A stretch of 64,000 nucleotides of DNA, taken from Amarobacter sp964507025. Lineage in GTDB: Bacteria; Chloroflexota; Dehalococcoidia; Tepidiformales; Tepidiformaceae. The position numbers were made by a program, and so were the translations under genes. This document shows positions 8,008-16,298 of this stretch, in pieces. The notes under the pieces were generated by a model, which worked only from the letters and a program-made list of their open reading frames with translations, made no database searches and had not been told where the DNA came from. The DNA lies in the NCBI GenBank assembly GCA_964507025.1, contig CAZDOK010000002.1:314378-378377 (forward strand). The letters are read 5' to 3'. The stretch's first letter is position 1, and the number at the start of each line of letters is the position of its first letter.

Positions 8008-9210
8008 CTAGCCTCTTGGCAGGCCGAGGCCGCGCATGGCGATGATGTTGCGCTGGATCTCGCTGGTGCCGCCACCGATGGGGCTCGTCGTGCTGTGCAT
8101 GTAGAAGCGCGCGAACCGCCCGCCCATGGCGTGGGGATCATCGCGATCGGTGACCTGGCTGTAGAGGCCGCCGATGTGCATGGCCGTGGTGGCGAGGCGG
8201 ACATCGAGCTCGCTCGAGAAGAGCTTGGCGATGGAGGATTCCTTGTTGGGGATCTCGCCGCGCTCCTGCATGGAGATGATGCGATAGCAGATAAGGGCTT
8301 CGACCTGGGCTTCGATGGCTCGGTCGCAGAGCTCGTTGCGTACCTGGGGCGTTGTAGCCACCGTGTGGCTACCTACACGGGACTCCTTCGCGTACTTCAC
8401 CAGGTCGCGGACGATTAGCTGGTGGGCGACGCTGGTAGCGATGCCCGAGCGCTCGAAGTCCAGGGTGGTGGTCGCGAGGTACCAGCCGCGGTTCTCTTCG
8501 CCGAGCAGGTTCTTCGCGGGAATGCGCACATCCTCGAAGTAGACCTCGTTGAACTCGTGGCTGTTGAGCATGTTGATGAGCGGCCGGACCTGGATGCCCG
8601 GCGTCTTCATGTCGACCAGGAAGTAGCTGATGCCCCGGTGCTTGGGCGCATCCGGGTTGGTACGCGCGATGAGGATGCCCATGTGGGCGTGCTGTGCGCC
8701 GGAAGTCCAGATCTTCTGGCCGTTCACCACGTAGTCGTCGCCGTCGCGGATGGCGCGCGTCTGGAGCGAGGCGAGATCGGAGCCGGCGCCGGGTTCGGAG
8801 AAGAGCTGGCACCAGATGTGCTCGCCGGAGATGATCTTCGGGAGATATTCGGCCTTCTGTTCTTCGGTGCCGTAGACCATCACGGTGGGACCGGCCCAGC
8901 CGTGGCCGATGCCGCCGGGACGGGGGGCGCGGCGCCAGGCGAACTCCTCGCTGAGGATGAACTGATCCTTCACGCTCAGGCCACCGCCGCCGTGTTCTTT
9001 TGGCCATGCTGGCGCGCCCCAGCCGCGCTGGTTGAGCTTCGCGGTCCAGCCGCGCATGAACTCCATGAAGCCCGGGATTGCGCGGCCGGCGCCGTTGAAG
9101 AGGCCCCATTCGGTCGGGCGGTCGCTGAACTCGGCGGGGAACTCGGCATCGAGGAAGCCGCTGACTTCGGCGCGGAAGGCCGACTCGCGTTCGTTGTCTC
9201 GGAATTCCAT
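8008..9210 (-). CDS. Acyl-CoA dehydrogenase family protein
   Basis: A full-length 400-residue acyl-CoA dehydrogenase, an FAD enzyme that introduces an alpha,beta double bond into an acyl-CoA. Seen: the N-terminal helical domain, the middle-domain signature (CQLFSEPGAGSDLASLQTRA), a KIWTSGAQHA segment, and the C-terminal GGTSEIQRNIIAMRGLGLPRG motif. Chain-length preference cannot be read. No thiolase or hydratase lies nearby, so this gene appears to stand alone in a beta-oxidation-like or catabolic role. Confidence 0.9.
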   Translation of the reverse strand: MEFRDNERESAFRAEVSGFLDAEFPAEFSDRPTEWGLFNGAGRAIPGFMEFMRGWTAKLNQRGWGAPAWPKEHGGGGLSVKDQFILSEEFAWRRAPRPGGIGHGWAGPTVMVYGTEEQKAEYLPKIISGEHIWCQLFSEPGAGSDLASLQTRAIRDGDDYVVNGQKIWTSGAQHAHMGILIARTNPDAPKHRGISYFLVDMKTPGIQVRPLINMLNSHEFNEVYFEDVRIPAKNLLGEENRGWYLATTTLDFERSGIATSVAHQLIVRDLVKYAKESRVGSHTVATTPQVRNELCDRAIEAQVEALICYRIISMQERGEIPNKESSIAKLFSSELDVRLATTAMHIGGLYSQVTDRDDPHAMGGRFARFYMHSTTSPIGGGTSEIQRNIIAMRGLGLPRG

Positions 9211-9295
9211 GGAGCGCTCCGGGTTGGGAAGGTGGCCCGATTGTGAATGGGGCGCGGGCGGTTGTCGATCCCGTGCTGGCCTTCCATCATTGTGG

Positions 9296-9832
9296 CTACT
9301 GTGTGGCTACTCTGGGCAGCTGCTTCCAGAACACGACCGTCGCGCAGGGGCGGCCGTCCGGGAGGAGCGCGTAGTCCGGGATGACGCCGCACTCGGTCCA
9401 GCCGAGGCGCCGGTAGAGGCGGTCAGCATCGTCCGATGCGGTATCGAGAACGAGGAGCGTCTTGCCATGCGCCACGGCCGCGGCCTCCAGCTCGCCCATC
9501 AGCGCCTCTCCAATGCCCTGGCGGCGGGCGCGGCGATGCACCAGGAGCTTGGCAACGTCGGCGCGATGCGGCTGGTTCTCTGGCAGGGCCGTCTGAAGCT
9601 GGACCGTGCCGCAGATGCCCTCCGCGTCGCGAGCGGCGAAGAGCACTGTTTCGCCTCGCGCGACCGATGCCGCGACTTTCTCCCAGAACGCCACCGCCTT
9701 TTCGCGCGGGAGTGGCCACATGAAGCTGACCGATGCCCCGCCTTCAACGCAATCGGCGAGCACTCCGGAGAGTCCATCAACGCTGCGCGCTGCAGCGTCT
9801 CCATCAAGGTGTTCGATGACGAAGCTGGTCAT
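9296..9832 (-). CDS. GNAT-family N-acetyltransferase
   Basis: The 178-residue single-domain GNAT has the acetyl-CoA loop RRARRQGIGEAL near residue 110 and a C-terminal ADRLYRRLGWTECGVIP motif. It resembles small acetyltransferases that modify antibiotics or amino compounds. It is last in an operon on the minus strand: its ATG overlaps the stop of the XRE-cupin regulator (ATGA, 9829-9832), so it is translationally coupled to that regulator and probably controlled by it. Confidence 0.85.
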   Translation of the reverse strand: MTSFVIEHLDGDAAARSVDGLSGVLADCVEGGASVSFMWPLPREKAVAFWEKVAASVARGETVLFAARDAEGICGTVQLQTALPENQPHRADVAKLLVHRRARRQGIGEALMGELEAAAVAHGKTLLVLDTASDDADRLYRRLGWTECGVIPDYALLPDGRPCATVVFWKQLPRVATQ

Positions 9833-10398
9833 GCGGGCTCCTGGATGACGAGGTACTCGGCAGGCCCCGTGACGGGGACCTGGAAGCTGGTCGGCCGGTC
9901 GATGACGGCGAAGAGGGAGTCGCCCGGGGCGAGCCGGGTGAGTTCGCCGCCTATCGAGAAATCGAGGGAGCCGGCGAGCATGACGATGTGCTGGCGGAGG
10001 GGCCGCGCAGGCGGGACCGGGTAGTCGATCGCGGTACCTGGGGGGAGCCGCAAGCGCGCGATCTCCACCGGCGACATAGGCGAGGCACCCGCGATGAGCG
10101 TGCGTTCGAGCCCGGTGGCGGGATCGCGCCAGGCCGGCTGCGCGCTCGCGGGATTGAACCAAACCCCGGACGCCTCGGCCTCGATCATCAGGGTGGAGAG
10201 GGTGACCCCGAGCCCTCCGCAGAGCCGCCCGAGGAGTCCGGCCGTGGGGGAGGATGCGCCGGACTCCACCTTCGCGATCATGGCCTTGCTCACGCCTGAG
10301 CGCTCCGCGAGCTGCCCGAGAGAGAGGCCGAGTTCTTCGCGGCGGCGACGGAGGTTCGCGGCGATGCGTGCCTCGATGCCGTTGCCTGTCGTGGTCAT
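9829..10398 (-). CDS. XRE-family regulator with cupin sensor domain
   Basis: A 189-residue two-domain regulator: an HTH_3 DNA-binding domain (residues about 12-65, with SLGQLAERSGVSKAMIAKVESGASSPTAGLLGRL) joined to a C-terminal cupin beta-barrel (about 110-185, including GSLDFSIGG and RLAPGDSLFAV) that probably binds a small ligand. The start at 10398 lies 7 bp after the hydrolase stop and 2 bp from a perfect palindrome (10401-10416), a likely autoregulatory operator. Its operon partners are the hydrolase and the GNAT. Confidence 0.9.
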   Translation of the reverse strand: MTTTGNGIEARIAANLRRRREELGLSLGQLAERSGVSKAMIAKVESGASSPTAGLLGRLCGGLGVTLSTLMIEAEASGVWFNPASAQPAWRDPATGLERTLIAGASPMSPVEIARLRLPPGTAIDYPVPPARPLRQHIVMLAGSLDFSIGGELTRLAPGDSLFAVIDRPTSFQVPVTGPAEYLVIQEPA

Positions 10399-10400
10399 TC

Positions 10401-10416
10401 GTCCACTATAGTGGAC
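10401..10416. promoter_or_regulatory. Perfect palindromic operator candidate for the XRE-cupin regulator
   Basis: GTCCACTATAGTGGAC is a perfect 16-bp palindrome placed 2 bp upstream of the regulator's ATG and overlapping the end of the hydrolase gene. Its dyad symmetry and A/T-containing centre suit an HTH_3 dimer. Confidence 0.65.
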
Positions 10417-11212
10417 GGTCAGTGAGTTCCGCCAGTGCCCGGCTCGAGCCGGCCTGCGCGGCGGCGATACGCTCCAGGAACGCCTCGACCTCGGACCGAA
10501 AGACCGGGTTGCGGATGGCACTGAGGTGGCCTTCTTCGGCCAGGGGCACGAAACGCGCGCCCGGGATCGCCTCGGCAAGGTCCCGGGCGGGGGCGAAGAA
10601 TGGGTCCCGCGTCCCGGCTGCCACGAGCACGGGGGCGTGGATCTGGTGGAGCCGGGCCGGGTCGACCGGCTGGTTGCCGCGAAACACGCCCCGAAAGACG
10701 CGGTCGAGGGCGATGGGGTCGAATTGGGCGAGGTACCCGCCCAGAAAGCGCGCGAGCTCCAGTGGAGTGCGGCGTGGCGCGGTACTGGCCGCGGGCTGCC
10801 GCTCAACGGAGAAGCGGCCCCGGCCACGCGGGAGGTAGCTGCCCATGCCGCCGATGATCGCCGCTTCGATGCGCTCGGGATGGGAGAGCAGCAACTCAAG
10901 CGCGACCATCCCCCCCATCGAGTACCCGAAGATCGGCGAACGCTCGAAACCTTCGCGGTCCATGACTGCCAGCACGTCCTCGGCGAGTGCCCGAACAGAG
11001 TAGGCGGTGATGGCATAGGGCTTCTGGCTCAGCCCGTGGCCGCGGAGGTCGGGCACCAGGAGCGTGTGATGGGCGGAAAGGAACTCAACCCAGCCGGATG
11101 AGACCCAGTTGGTCCAGCCGCTCGACGTGTAGCCATGAACGAGGACGAGCGGTGGGCCTTTTCCCGCGACGCGGTAGTGGATGCGCAGCCCGCTGCGGCG
11201 CGTGTAGGGCAT
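10406..11212 (-). CDS. Alpha/beta-fold hydrolase
   Basis: The 268-residue protein has the alpha/beta hydrolase core: oxyanion region LVLVHGYTSSG, DLRGHGLS, nucleophile elbow GYSMGG (Ser in the GxSxG motif), an acid in AGTRDPFF and a catalytic His in EEGHLSA. The substrate is unknown; the family includes esterases, lipases and dehalogenase-like enzymes. The open frame runs far upstream, but MPYTRRSGLRIHYRVAG is the natural N-terminus. It is first in the operon with the XRE-cupin and GNAT genes and is divergent from the dehydrogenase at 11288. Confidence 0.85.
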   Translation of the reverse strand: MPYTRRSGLRIHYRVAGKGPPLVLVHGYTSSGWTNWVSSGWVEFLSAHHTLLVPDLRGHGLSQKPYAITAYSVRALAEDVLAVMDREGFERSPIFGYSMGGMVALELLLSHPERIEAAIIGGMGSYLPRGRGRFSVERQPAASTAPRRTPLELARFLGGYLAQFDPIALDRVFRGVFRGNQPVDPARLHQIHAPVLVAAGTRDPFFAPARDLAEAIPGARFVPLAEEGHLSAIRNPVFRSEVEAFLERIAAAQAGSSRALAELTDRPL

Positions 11213-11287
11213 GGATCGAGTGTAGCGAACAGCGCGGACCGTGTGACCCGATTGGCCGGCGGACAGCAAGCCTGTAGGGTTGGGCTC

Positions 11288-12280
11288 GTGTCCACGCAGC
11301 GGCCCATCGCCTGTGCGATCATCTCGCTGCCTCCCGAGGCGGAGTCGCGGCTGCGGGAAACGTGCGACCTCGTGCTCGTGCCGCCAGGGAGCAGCCGCGA
11401 AACGGCTATTTCCGCGCTCGCCCAGGCAGAGGGGTTGCTCTGCCCGGCTCCGTTTCCCATCGACAACGCATTGCTGGATGCGGCGCCGCGGCTGCGTGTG
11501 ATCGCGAACTTCGGGGTGGGGTACAACAACGTCGACCTCGCTGAGCTGAACCGGCGGGGCATCGTGGTGTGCAACACGCCGGGCGTGCTGAGCGAGGCGG
11601 TCGCCGACCTCACGTTCGGGCTCATCCTGGCCGCTTCGCGCCGGCTCGTGGAGAACGCCGCCTATGTGTCGTCCGGCGGATGGCCAGCACAACAGCCGGC
11701 ACCGCCGCTCGGGTTCGATCTCGGTGGCAAGACGCTCGGGCTGATCGGGCTGGGCCGTATCGGCCAGGCGGTCGCGCGCAGGGCGCTCGCGTTCGGGATG
11801 CGGGTGATCTTCCACGACACGTTCGAGGCGCCGCCGGGAGAGTTCGCGTATTGCTCGTTCCGGCGCCTGCCCGACCTGCTCCGCGAGTCGGACATCATCT
11901 CCCTGCACGTGAACCTGACAGCGGAGACGCACCACCTCCTGGGGGCCCGCGAGCTGGGGCTGATGAAGCCCACCGCATGGGTGGTCAACACTTCGCGGGG
12001 GCCGGTGATCGACCAGGCGGCGCTGGTTCGGGCGCTTCGCCAGGGGACTATTGCGGGGGCAGCCCTCGACGTGCTGGAGTCCGAGCCGCCCGCGGCCGAA
12101 GAGCCGATCCTGTCGTTGCCAACCGTGTTGTTGCTGCCGCATGTCGGCTCCGCGACGGTGGAGACGCGGGCGGCGATGCTGGAGCTGGCGGTGAGCAATC
12201 TGGAGGCTGTGCTCAAGGGTGAGGAGCCGCCAGCTTGCGTGAACCGGGAGGCGTTGGGGGCGGCGTTGCAGCGGCGGTAG
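11288..12280 (+). CDS. D-isomer-specific 2-hydroxyacid dehydrogenase
   Basis: A 330-residue NAD(P)-dependent dehydrogenase that interconverts 2-oxo and D-2-hydroxy acids (glyoxylate/hydroxypyruvate-reductase type). Seen: the Rossmann motif GLIGLGRIGQ, the substrate-binding Arg in NTSRGPVID, the Glu in LDVLESEP and the catalytic His in LLPHVGSAT. The start is taken as the GTG at 11288 because the upstream extension has no family character. The HpaI-type aldolase begins 43 bp downstream, and together they could process 2-oxo acids. Confidence 0.88.
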   Translation: MSTQRPIACAIISLPPEAESRLRETCDLVLVPPGSSRETAISALAQAEGLLCPAPFPIDNALLDAAPRLRVIANFGVGYNNVDLAELNRRGIVVCNTPGVLSEAVADLTFGLILAASRRLVENAAYVSSGGWPAQQPAPPLGFDLGGKTLGLIGLGRIGQAVARRALAFGMRVIFHDTFEAPPGEFAYCSFRRLPDLLRESDIISLHVNLTAETHHLLGARELGLMKPTAWVVNTSRGPVIDQAALVRALRQGTIAGAALDVLESEPPAAEEPILSLPTVLLLPHVGSATVETRAAMLELAVSNLEAVLKGEEPPACVNREALGAALQRR

Positions 12281-12323
12281 GGTTACAGGGGCCGCGAAAT
12301 CAGTCCATCAAGGGAGGACACCC

Positions 12324-13106
12324 ATGCGAACGAACACGGTCAAGGAGAAGTGGGCGAAAGGCGAAGTCACCTACGGTGGCTGGCTTTCGATCCCCAGCTC
12401 GTTTTCGGCTGAGGTGATGGCGCACCAGGGGTTCGACTGGCTCTGCATCGACATGCAGCACGGGGTCGTGGACTACCAGGCGGCGGTGGCGATGCTCCAG
12501 GCCATCGGCTCGACGCCGACCATTCCCATCGTGCGGGTGCCCTGGAACGAGCCAGGCATCATCGGGAAGGTGCTGGACGCCGGCGCGATGGGCGTCATCA
12601 TCCCGATGGTGAACAGCCTCGAGGAGGCGAAGGCGGCAGTCTCCGCCTGCCGGTATTACCCGGATGGCGCCCGCAGCTATGGGCCGACGCGAGCCGCCTA
12701 CTACGCGGGAGCCGATTACTTCGCGAATGCCAACCAGGAAATCGCCTGCATCCCGATGATCGAGACGAAGCAGGCGGTGGAACGGCTCGACGACATCCTG
12801 GCCGTGCCCGGGATCGACGCCGTGTATGTGGGCCCGGCGGACCTGAGCATCACCCTGGGGCTGCCACCGGGGATGAACAACGGCGGGGCGTTCGAGGAAG
12901 CGCGGGTGCTCATTGCACAGAAGTGCGCCGCGCACGGCGTGACTCCCGGGATCCACGCCAACGCGGGGTTGGCAGCCAAACACGCCGAGGCGGGCTACCG
13001 CATGATCACCATCAGCGGCGATGCCCCGGCTCTGGCCGCCGGTGCCGCAGCCGACGTTCGTTCGGTGCGCGAATCGGCCGGGCCGAGCAAAGCCGTCTAC
13101 GGGTAG
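12324..13106 (+). CDS. HpcH/HpaI-family aldolase
   Basis: The 260-residue class II (metal-dependent) aldolase cleaves or forms 4-hydroxy-2-oxo acids to give pyruvate plus an aldehyde. Seen: GFDWLCIDMQHG, a metal-ligand-bearing IPMIETKQAVE segment, and the family signature YVGPADLSITLGLP. A GGGAGGA ribosome site lies close upstream. It sits between a 2-hydroxyacid dehydrogenase and a DUF1905 gene on the same strand. The natural substrate is not evident. Confidence 0.9.
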   Translation: MRTNTVKEKWAKGEVTYGGWLSIPSSFSAEVMAHQGFDWLCIDMQHGVVDYQAAVAMLQAIGSTPTIPIVRVPWNEPGIIGKVLDAGAMGVIIPMVNSLEEAKAAVSACRYYPDGARSYGPTRAAYYAGADYFANANQEIACIPMIETKQAVERLDDILAVPGIDAVYVGPADLSITLGLPPGMNNGGAFEEARVLIAQKCAAHGVTPGIHANAGLAAKHAEAGYRMITISGDAPALAAGAAADVRSVRESAGPSKAVYG

Positions 13107-13111
13107 CCTCC

Positions 13112-13378
13112 ATGCAGACGGCATTCACGGGCAGGATCGAGGCGGCGGGACGGGGCGGACACATCGTGGCCGTGCCCGAAACCGCCGCTGCTGCCATCGG
13201 TGGCAAGCACCTGTTGCGCTGGCGAGGGACACTCGCGGGCACGCCCTATCGCAGCAACCTGGCGAAGATGGGCGGGCGCCTCATCCTCGGCGTGCACAAG
13301 GCGACGATCGGTGCGGCGGGTAAGGGCGTCGGCGATGAGGTGACGATCACGATTGAGCCGGACCCGGCTCCACGGTGA
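13112..13378 (+). CDS. DUF1905-domain protein
   Basis: An 88-residue beta-rich protein with the DUF1905 pattern: FTGRIEAAGRGGHIVAVPE, then LLRWRGTLAGTPYRSNLAKMGG and ILGVHKATIGAAGKGVGDEVTITIE. The family has a small barrel fold and is often fused to or next to YdeI-like domains; its biochemistry is unknown. It starts 5 bp after the aldolase stop and is probably co-transcribed. Confidence 0.75.
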   Translation: MQTAFTGRIEAAGRGGHIVAVPETAAAAIGGKHLLRWRGTLAGTPYRSNLAKMGGRLILGVHKATIGAAGKGVGDEVTITIEPDPAPR

Positions 13379-13394
13379 TGGGCCGGGCCGGCCG

Positions 13395-13958
13395 TCACCT
13401 TCCCTGGGTGCCCTCTGCTTCGAGGGCCCGGCGGTAGTAGAGGTCGGCACGCCATTCAGCGAGCTGGAGCAGGAGGATCGTGACAAACCCGGCGCCCGCC
13501 ATGAAGGGAATCGACACGATCCCGAACTCCTCGACGTTCTTGTCGGTACAGGAGATGACGCCCGAGCAGATCTGACCTTGCTCGGGGAAGAGCTGGAGCT
13601 GGTAGTGGTAGATGGAGAGCGGCACGCCAATCGCGGCGAGGGTGACGATGTACTTCGGGTCGATCCGGCTGCGCGTGACGAGCGCGACGATGAGCAGGAT
13701 GGCGATGGGATACATCACGATGCGCTGGAACCAGCAGAACTCGCAGGGGATGAACTCGACGATCTCCGAGTAGTAGAGCGAGCCCAGTGTGGCGGCGAGG
13801 GCAACGGCCAGCATGAGCTTCTGTGCGTGCTGGTCGAAGATGGCCCGGACACGCTCACCGGAAGGGAGCTCGGCCACCATGATGCCAATGAGGACCGCGA
13901 AGACGACGCCGATCGATGCGACCGCCAGGATCGGCGAGACGTACTGTTCGGACTCCAT
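13395..13958 (-). CDS. DsbB/BdbC-family disulfide bond formation protein
   Basis: A 187-residue membrane protein of about five helices carrying two cysteine pairs: PCEFCWFQRI (Cys72, Cys75) and a second pair in ICSGVISC (Cys131, Cys137). These match DsbB/BdbC, which passes electrons from an oxidised thioredoxin-fold partner to quinone. The membrane thioredoxin at 4314-4853 is a candidate partner but is not adjacent. The first helix before the conserved core is an extra one. It is convergent with the DUF1905 gene. Confidence 0.88.
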   Translation of the reverse strand: MESEQYVSPILAVASIGVVFAVLIGIMVAELPSGERVRAIFDQHAQKLMLAVALAATLGSLYYSEIVEFIPCEFCWFQRIVMYPIAILLIVALVTRSRIDPKYIVTLAAIGVPLSIYHYQLQLFPEQGQICSGVISCTDKNVEEFGIVSIPFMAGAGFVTILLLQLAEWRADLYYRRALEAEGTQGR

Positions 13959-14127
13959 CAGCGAAACCCTACCACAGGGGTCTCCGCAGGCACGATAAAG
14001 GCCGGGGTAAATCGGCCAACGGTCAGCAAACCAAACCGGTGCTCCATGCAACTACCTTCGCCGGTGGCACGAGCTGCCGGAGTGCCCATTCGGCCCGAAT
14101 CCCGGGGGCGGTTGTCCGGAAGGCGCG

Positions 14128-15210
14128 TCACATGGGTGCGGGCATGTCCAGGCCGAGCGACGCCCCAAGTTCGCGCAGCTGGGTGATGGTCTCCTGGTCG
14201 AGCGGGACGCCACTGCGGGAGCGCTCCTCGCGGGCGCGGGCCTCGGGATCACCAGGGACCTGGACGCGTTGGACGCCCGGCGCCGGCCGCAGCGCGCGGA
14301 GGTGGTCGGCCATCCGTTTCATGTCGGCCTTGAACTCCACGACATCGCGGAAGGCATCGATGCGCCAGGCGGCGCACCACCAGCCCTGCTCGTGGCGAGG
14401 GGCGAACAGGGCCGAGCCCATGCCGGGCAGGATGCCGGTGAGGATGTCGACCATCAGCCCAAGGCCGTAGCCCTTGTGGGAGCTCGTCTCGAGGTAGCTG
14501 CCAAGCGGGAGGAGCGAACCACCCTTGCGCAGTATCTCGGGGTCCTCAGTGTCTTTGCCGCTCGCATCGACCGCCCAGCCGGCGGGAATCGGCTTCCCCT
14601 GGCGCTGGGCGATCTCGAGCTTCCCTCCTGCGACCGCCGTGGTGGCGATATCGAGCACGAACGGGTGGCTGCCCTCGACCGGGGCGGCCATGGCGATGGG
14701 ATTCGTTCCATAGGCGCGGTCGAGGCTGCCAGCGGCGACGGCGAGCGGCGGGACGTTGCACATCGCCATGCCGATCATCTCGCGCTCGGCTGCCATGCGG
14801 GCGTAGTAGCCCGCGGCGCCGAAGTGGCGCCCGTTGCGGACCGCGACCATGCCGATCCCGGCGGATTCGGCCCTGGCGATGGCGGCGAGCATGGCACGGC
14901 GGGCGATGAGCACCCCGAGCCCGCCATCGGCGTCCCAGGTCGCGGCCACGGGGCTTTCGCGAAGCACCCTGACCGCGGGCGTGGGGTTCACGAGGCCGCG
15001 CGCGAAGCCCGGTGCGTAGCCCGGGTGCCAGGGGAGGTGTGCGATGCCGTGGGATTCGATGCCCGACAGGTCGGCATCGATGAGGACTTCGGCGCCTTCG
15101 GCCGCGTCCGTGGGCGGCATGCCAAGGCGTTCGAACACGGCGGCGGTGAAGGTGCGCAGCGCTTCAGCGCCGAAGCGCTGCCGGGTATCGGGTTCGGGGT
15201 CTGGCGGCAT
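14128..15210 (-). CDS. Ldh2/MdhA-family malate/L-lactate dehydrogenase
   Basis: A 360-residue member of the NAD(P)-dependent Ldh_2 family (malate, lactate, ureidoglycolate or other 2-hydroxyacid dehydrogenases), unrelated to classical MDH/LDH. Seen: SGIESHGIAHLPWH with the catalytic His, the cofactor-loop NGRHFGAAGYYARMA, YGTNPIAMAAP, and SSHKGYGLGLMVDILTG. The start at 15210 has a purine-rich (GGAAGGGA) ribosome site; an upstream in-frame ATG is possible. It is divergent from tsaD with about 95 bp between them. Confidence 0.88.
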   Translation of the reverse strand: MPPDPEPDTRQRFGAEALRTFTAAVFERLGMPPTDAAEGAEVLIDADLSGIESHGIAHLPWHPGYAPGFARGLVNPTPAVRVLRESPVAATWDADGGLGVLIARRAMLAAIARAESAGIGMVAVRNGRHFGAAGYYARMAAEREMIGMAMCNVPPLAVAAGSLDRAYGTNPIAMAAPVEGSHPFVLDIATTAVAGGKLEIAQRQGKPIPAGWAVDASGKDTEDPEILRKGGSLLPLGSYLETSSHKGYGLGLMVDILTGILPGMGSALFAPRHEQGWWCAAWRIDAFRDVVEFKADMKRMADHLRALRPAPGVQRVQVPGDPEARAREERSRSGVPLDQETITQLRELGASLGLDMPAPM

Positions 15211-15304
15211 CGTGTCCCTTCCGGCTGGCAGTGCCCGAAGCATACCCGGTGTTCGGACCGGCAAAAGACGTCACGCAGAGCGGGTGTGGTGGTACGCTGG
15301 GAAA

Positions 15305-16291
15305 GTGAGAGTCCTGGCCATCGAGTCATCGTGTGATGAGACCGCGGCGGCGGTGATCGAGGATGGGCGCGTGGCGCGTTCGTCGGTGGTGGCGTCGCAG
15401 GTGGACCTGCACGCGAAGTACGGCGGGGTCGTGCCCGAGGTGGCAAGCCGCCACCACCTGCGCAAGATCGTGCCGGTCATCTCGGAGGCGCTGGAAAACG
15501 CCGGGTGCACCCTCGACGACATCGACGCAGTGGCGGGGACGCGCGGCCCGGGGCTCGCCGGGTCGCTGCTGGTGGGCTACAACGCGGCGAAGGCGATCGC
15601 ATTCGGGCGGGAGTTGCCGTTCATCGGCATCAACCACCTCGAAGGCCATATCTACGCGAACTGGCTGGTCGAAGGGCCCGAGCCGGCGTTCCCGGCTCTC
15701 TGCCTGGTGGTCAGCGGAGGCCATACGGACCTGGTGCTGATGCGTTCGCACGGGCAGTACGAACGGCTGGGCGGCACGCGCGACGACGCGGCCGGCGAAG
15801 CGTTCGACAAGGTCGGGCGGCTGCTGGGACTGTCGTTCCCGGGTGGGCCGCACGTGGCCAAGGCGGCGCTCGAAGGCGGGCCGAGCAAGCTCGCCCTCCC
15901 GCGGGCATGGATGCACGGGACCTTCGACTTCAGCTTCAGCGGGCTGAAAACGGCCGTGCTGCACGTGGTGCGCGAGGGGCAGTATTCGGTGCCTGAGATC
16001 GCGTGGGAGTTCCAGGAGGCCGTGGTGGACGTGCTGGCGGGGAAGACGACGCGGCTGGCACGGGAGATGGGCGCCAGGAACGTGCTGGTGGCGGGCGGCG
16101 TGGCGGCCAACACGCGCCTGCGCGAGGAGCTGCAGCGCCGCTGCCCGGTGCCCGTGCGTATCCCCCCTCCAAAGTTCTGCACCGACAATGCGGCGATGAT
16201 CGGCGCGGTGGCGGGGTTCCGGCTGCATCTGGGCGAACGCAGCCCGCTGGACGAGGACATCTTCACCACGAACAACTGGGCGCGGGTGTAG
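15305..16291 (+). CDS. tsaD: tRNA N6-threonylcarbamoyladenosine transferase TsaD
   Basis: The 328-residue universal enzyme moves the threonylcarbamoyl group onto A37 of ANN-decoding tRNAs, working with TsaB and TsaE. Seen: the ASKHA-type ATPase start (VRVLAIESSCDET), the metal-binding HLEGH (His111, His115), LVVSGGHTDLV and the C-terminal VAGGVAAN and CTDNAAMIG motifs. The start is GTG. tsaB, tsaE and rimI are not adjacent. Confidence 0.96.
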   Translation: MRVLAIESSCDETAAAVIEDGRVARSSVVASQVDLHAKYGGVVPEVASRHHLRKIVPVISEALENAGCTLDDIDAVAGTRGPGLAGSLLVGYNAAKAIAFGRELPFIGINHLEGHIYANWLVEGPEPAFPALCLVVSGGHTDLVLMRSHGQYERLGGTRDDAAGEAFDKVGRLLGLSFPGGPHVAKAALEGGPSKLALPRAWMHGTFDFSFSGLKTAVLHVVREGQYSVPEIAWEFQEAVVDVLAGKTTRLAREMGARNVLVAGGVAANTRLREELQRRCPVPVRIPPPKFCTDNAAMIGAVAGFRLHLGERSPLDEDIFTTNNWARV

Positions 16292-16298
16292 GAGCCGG

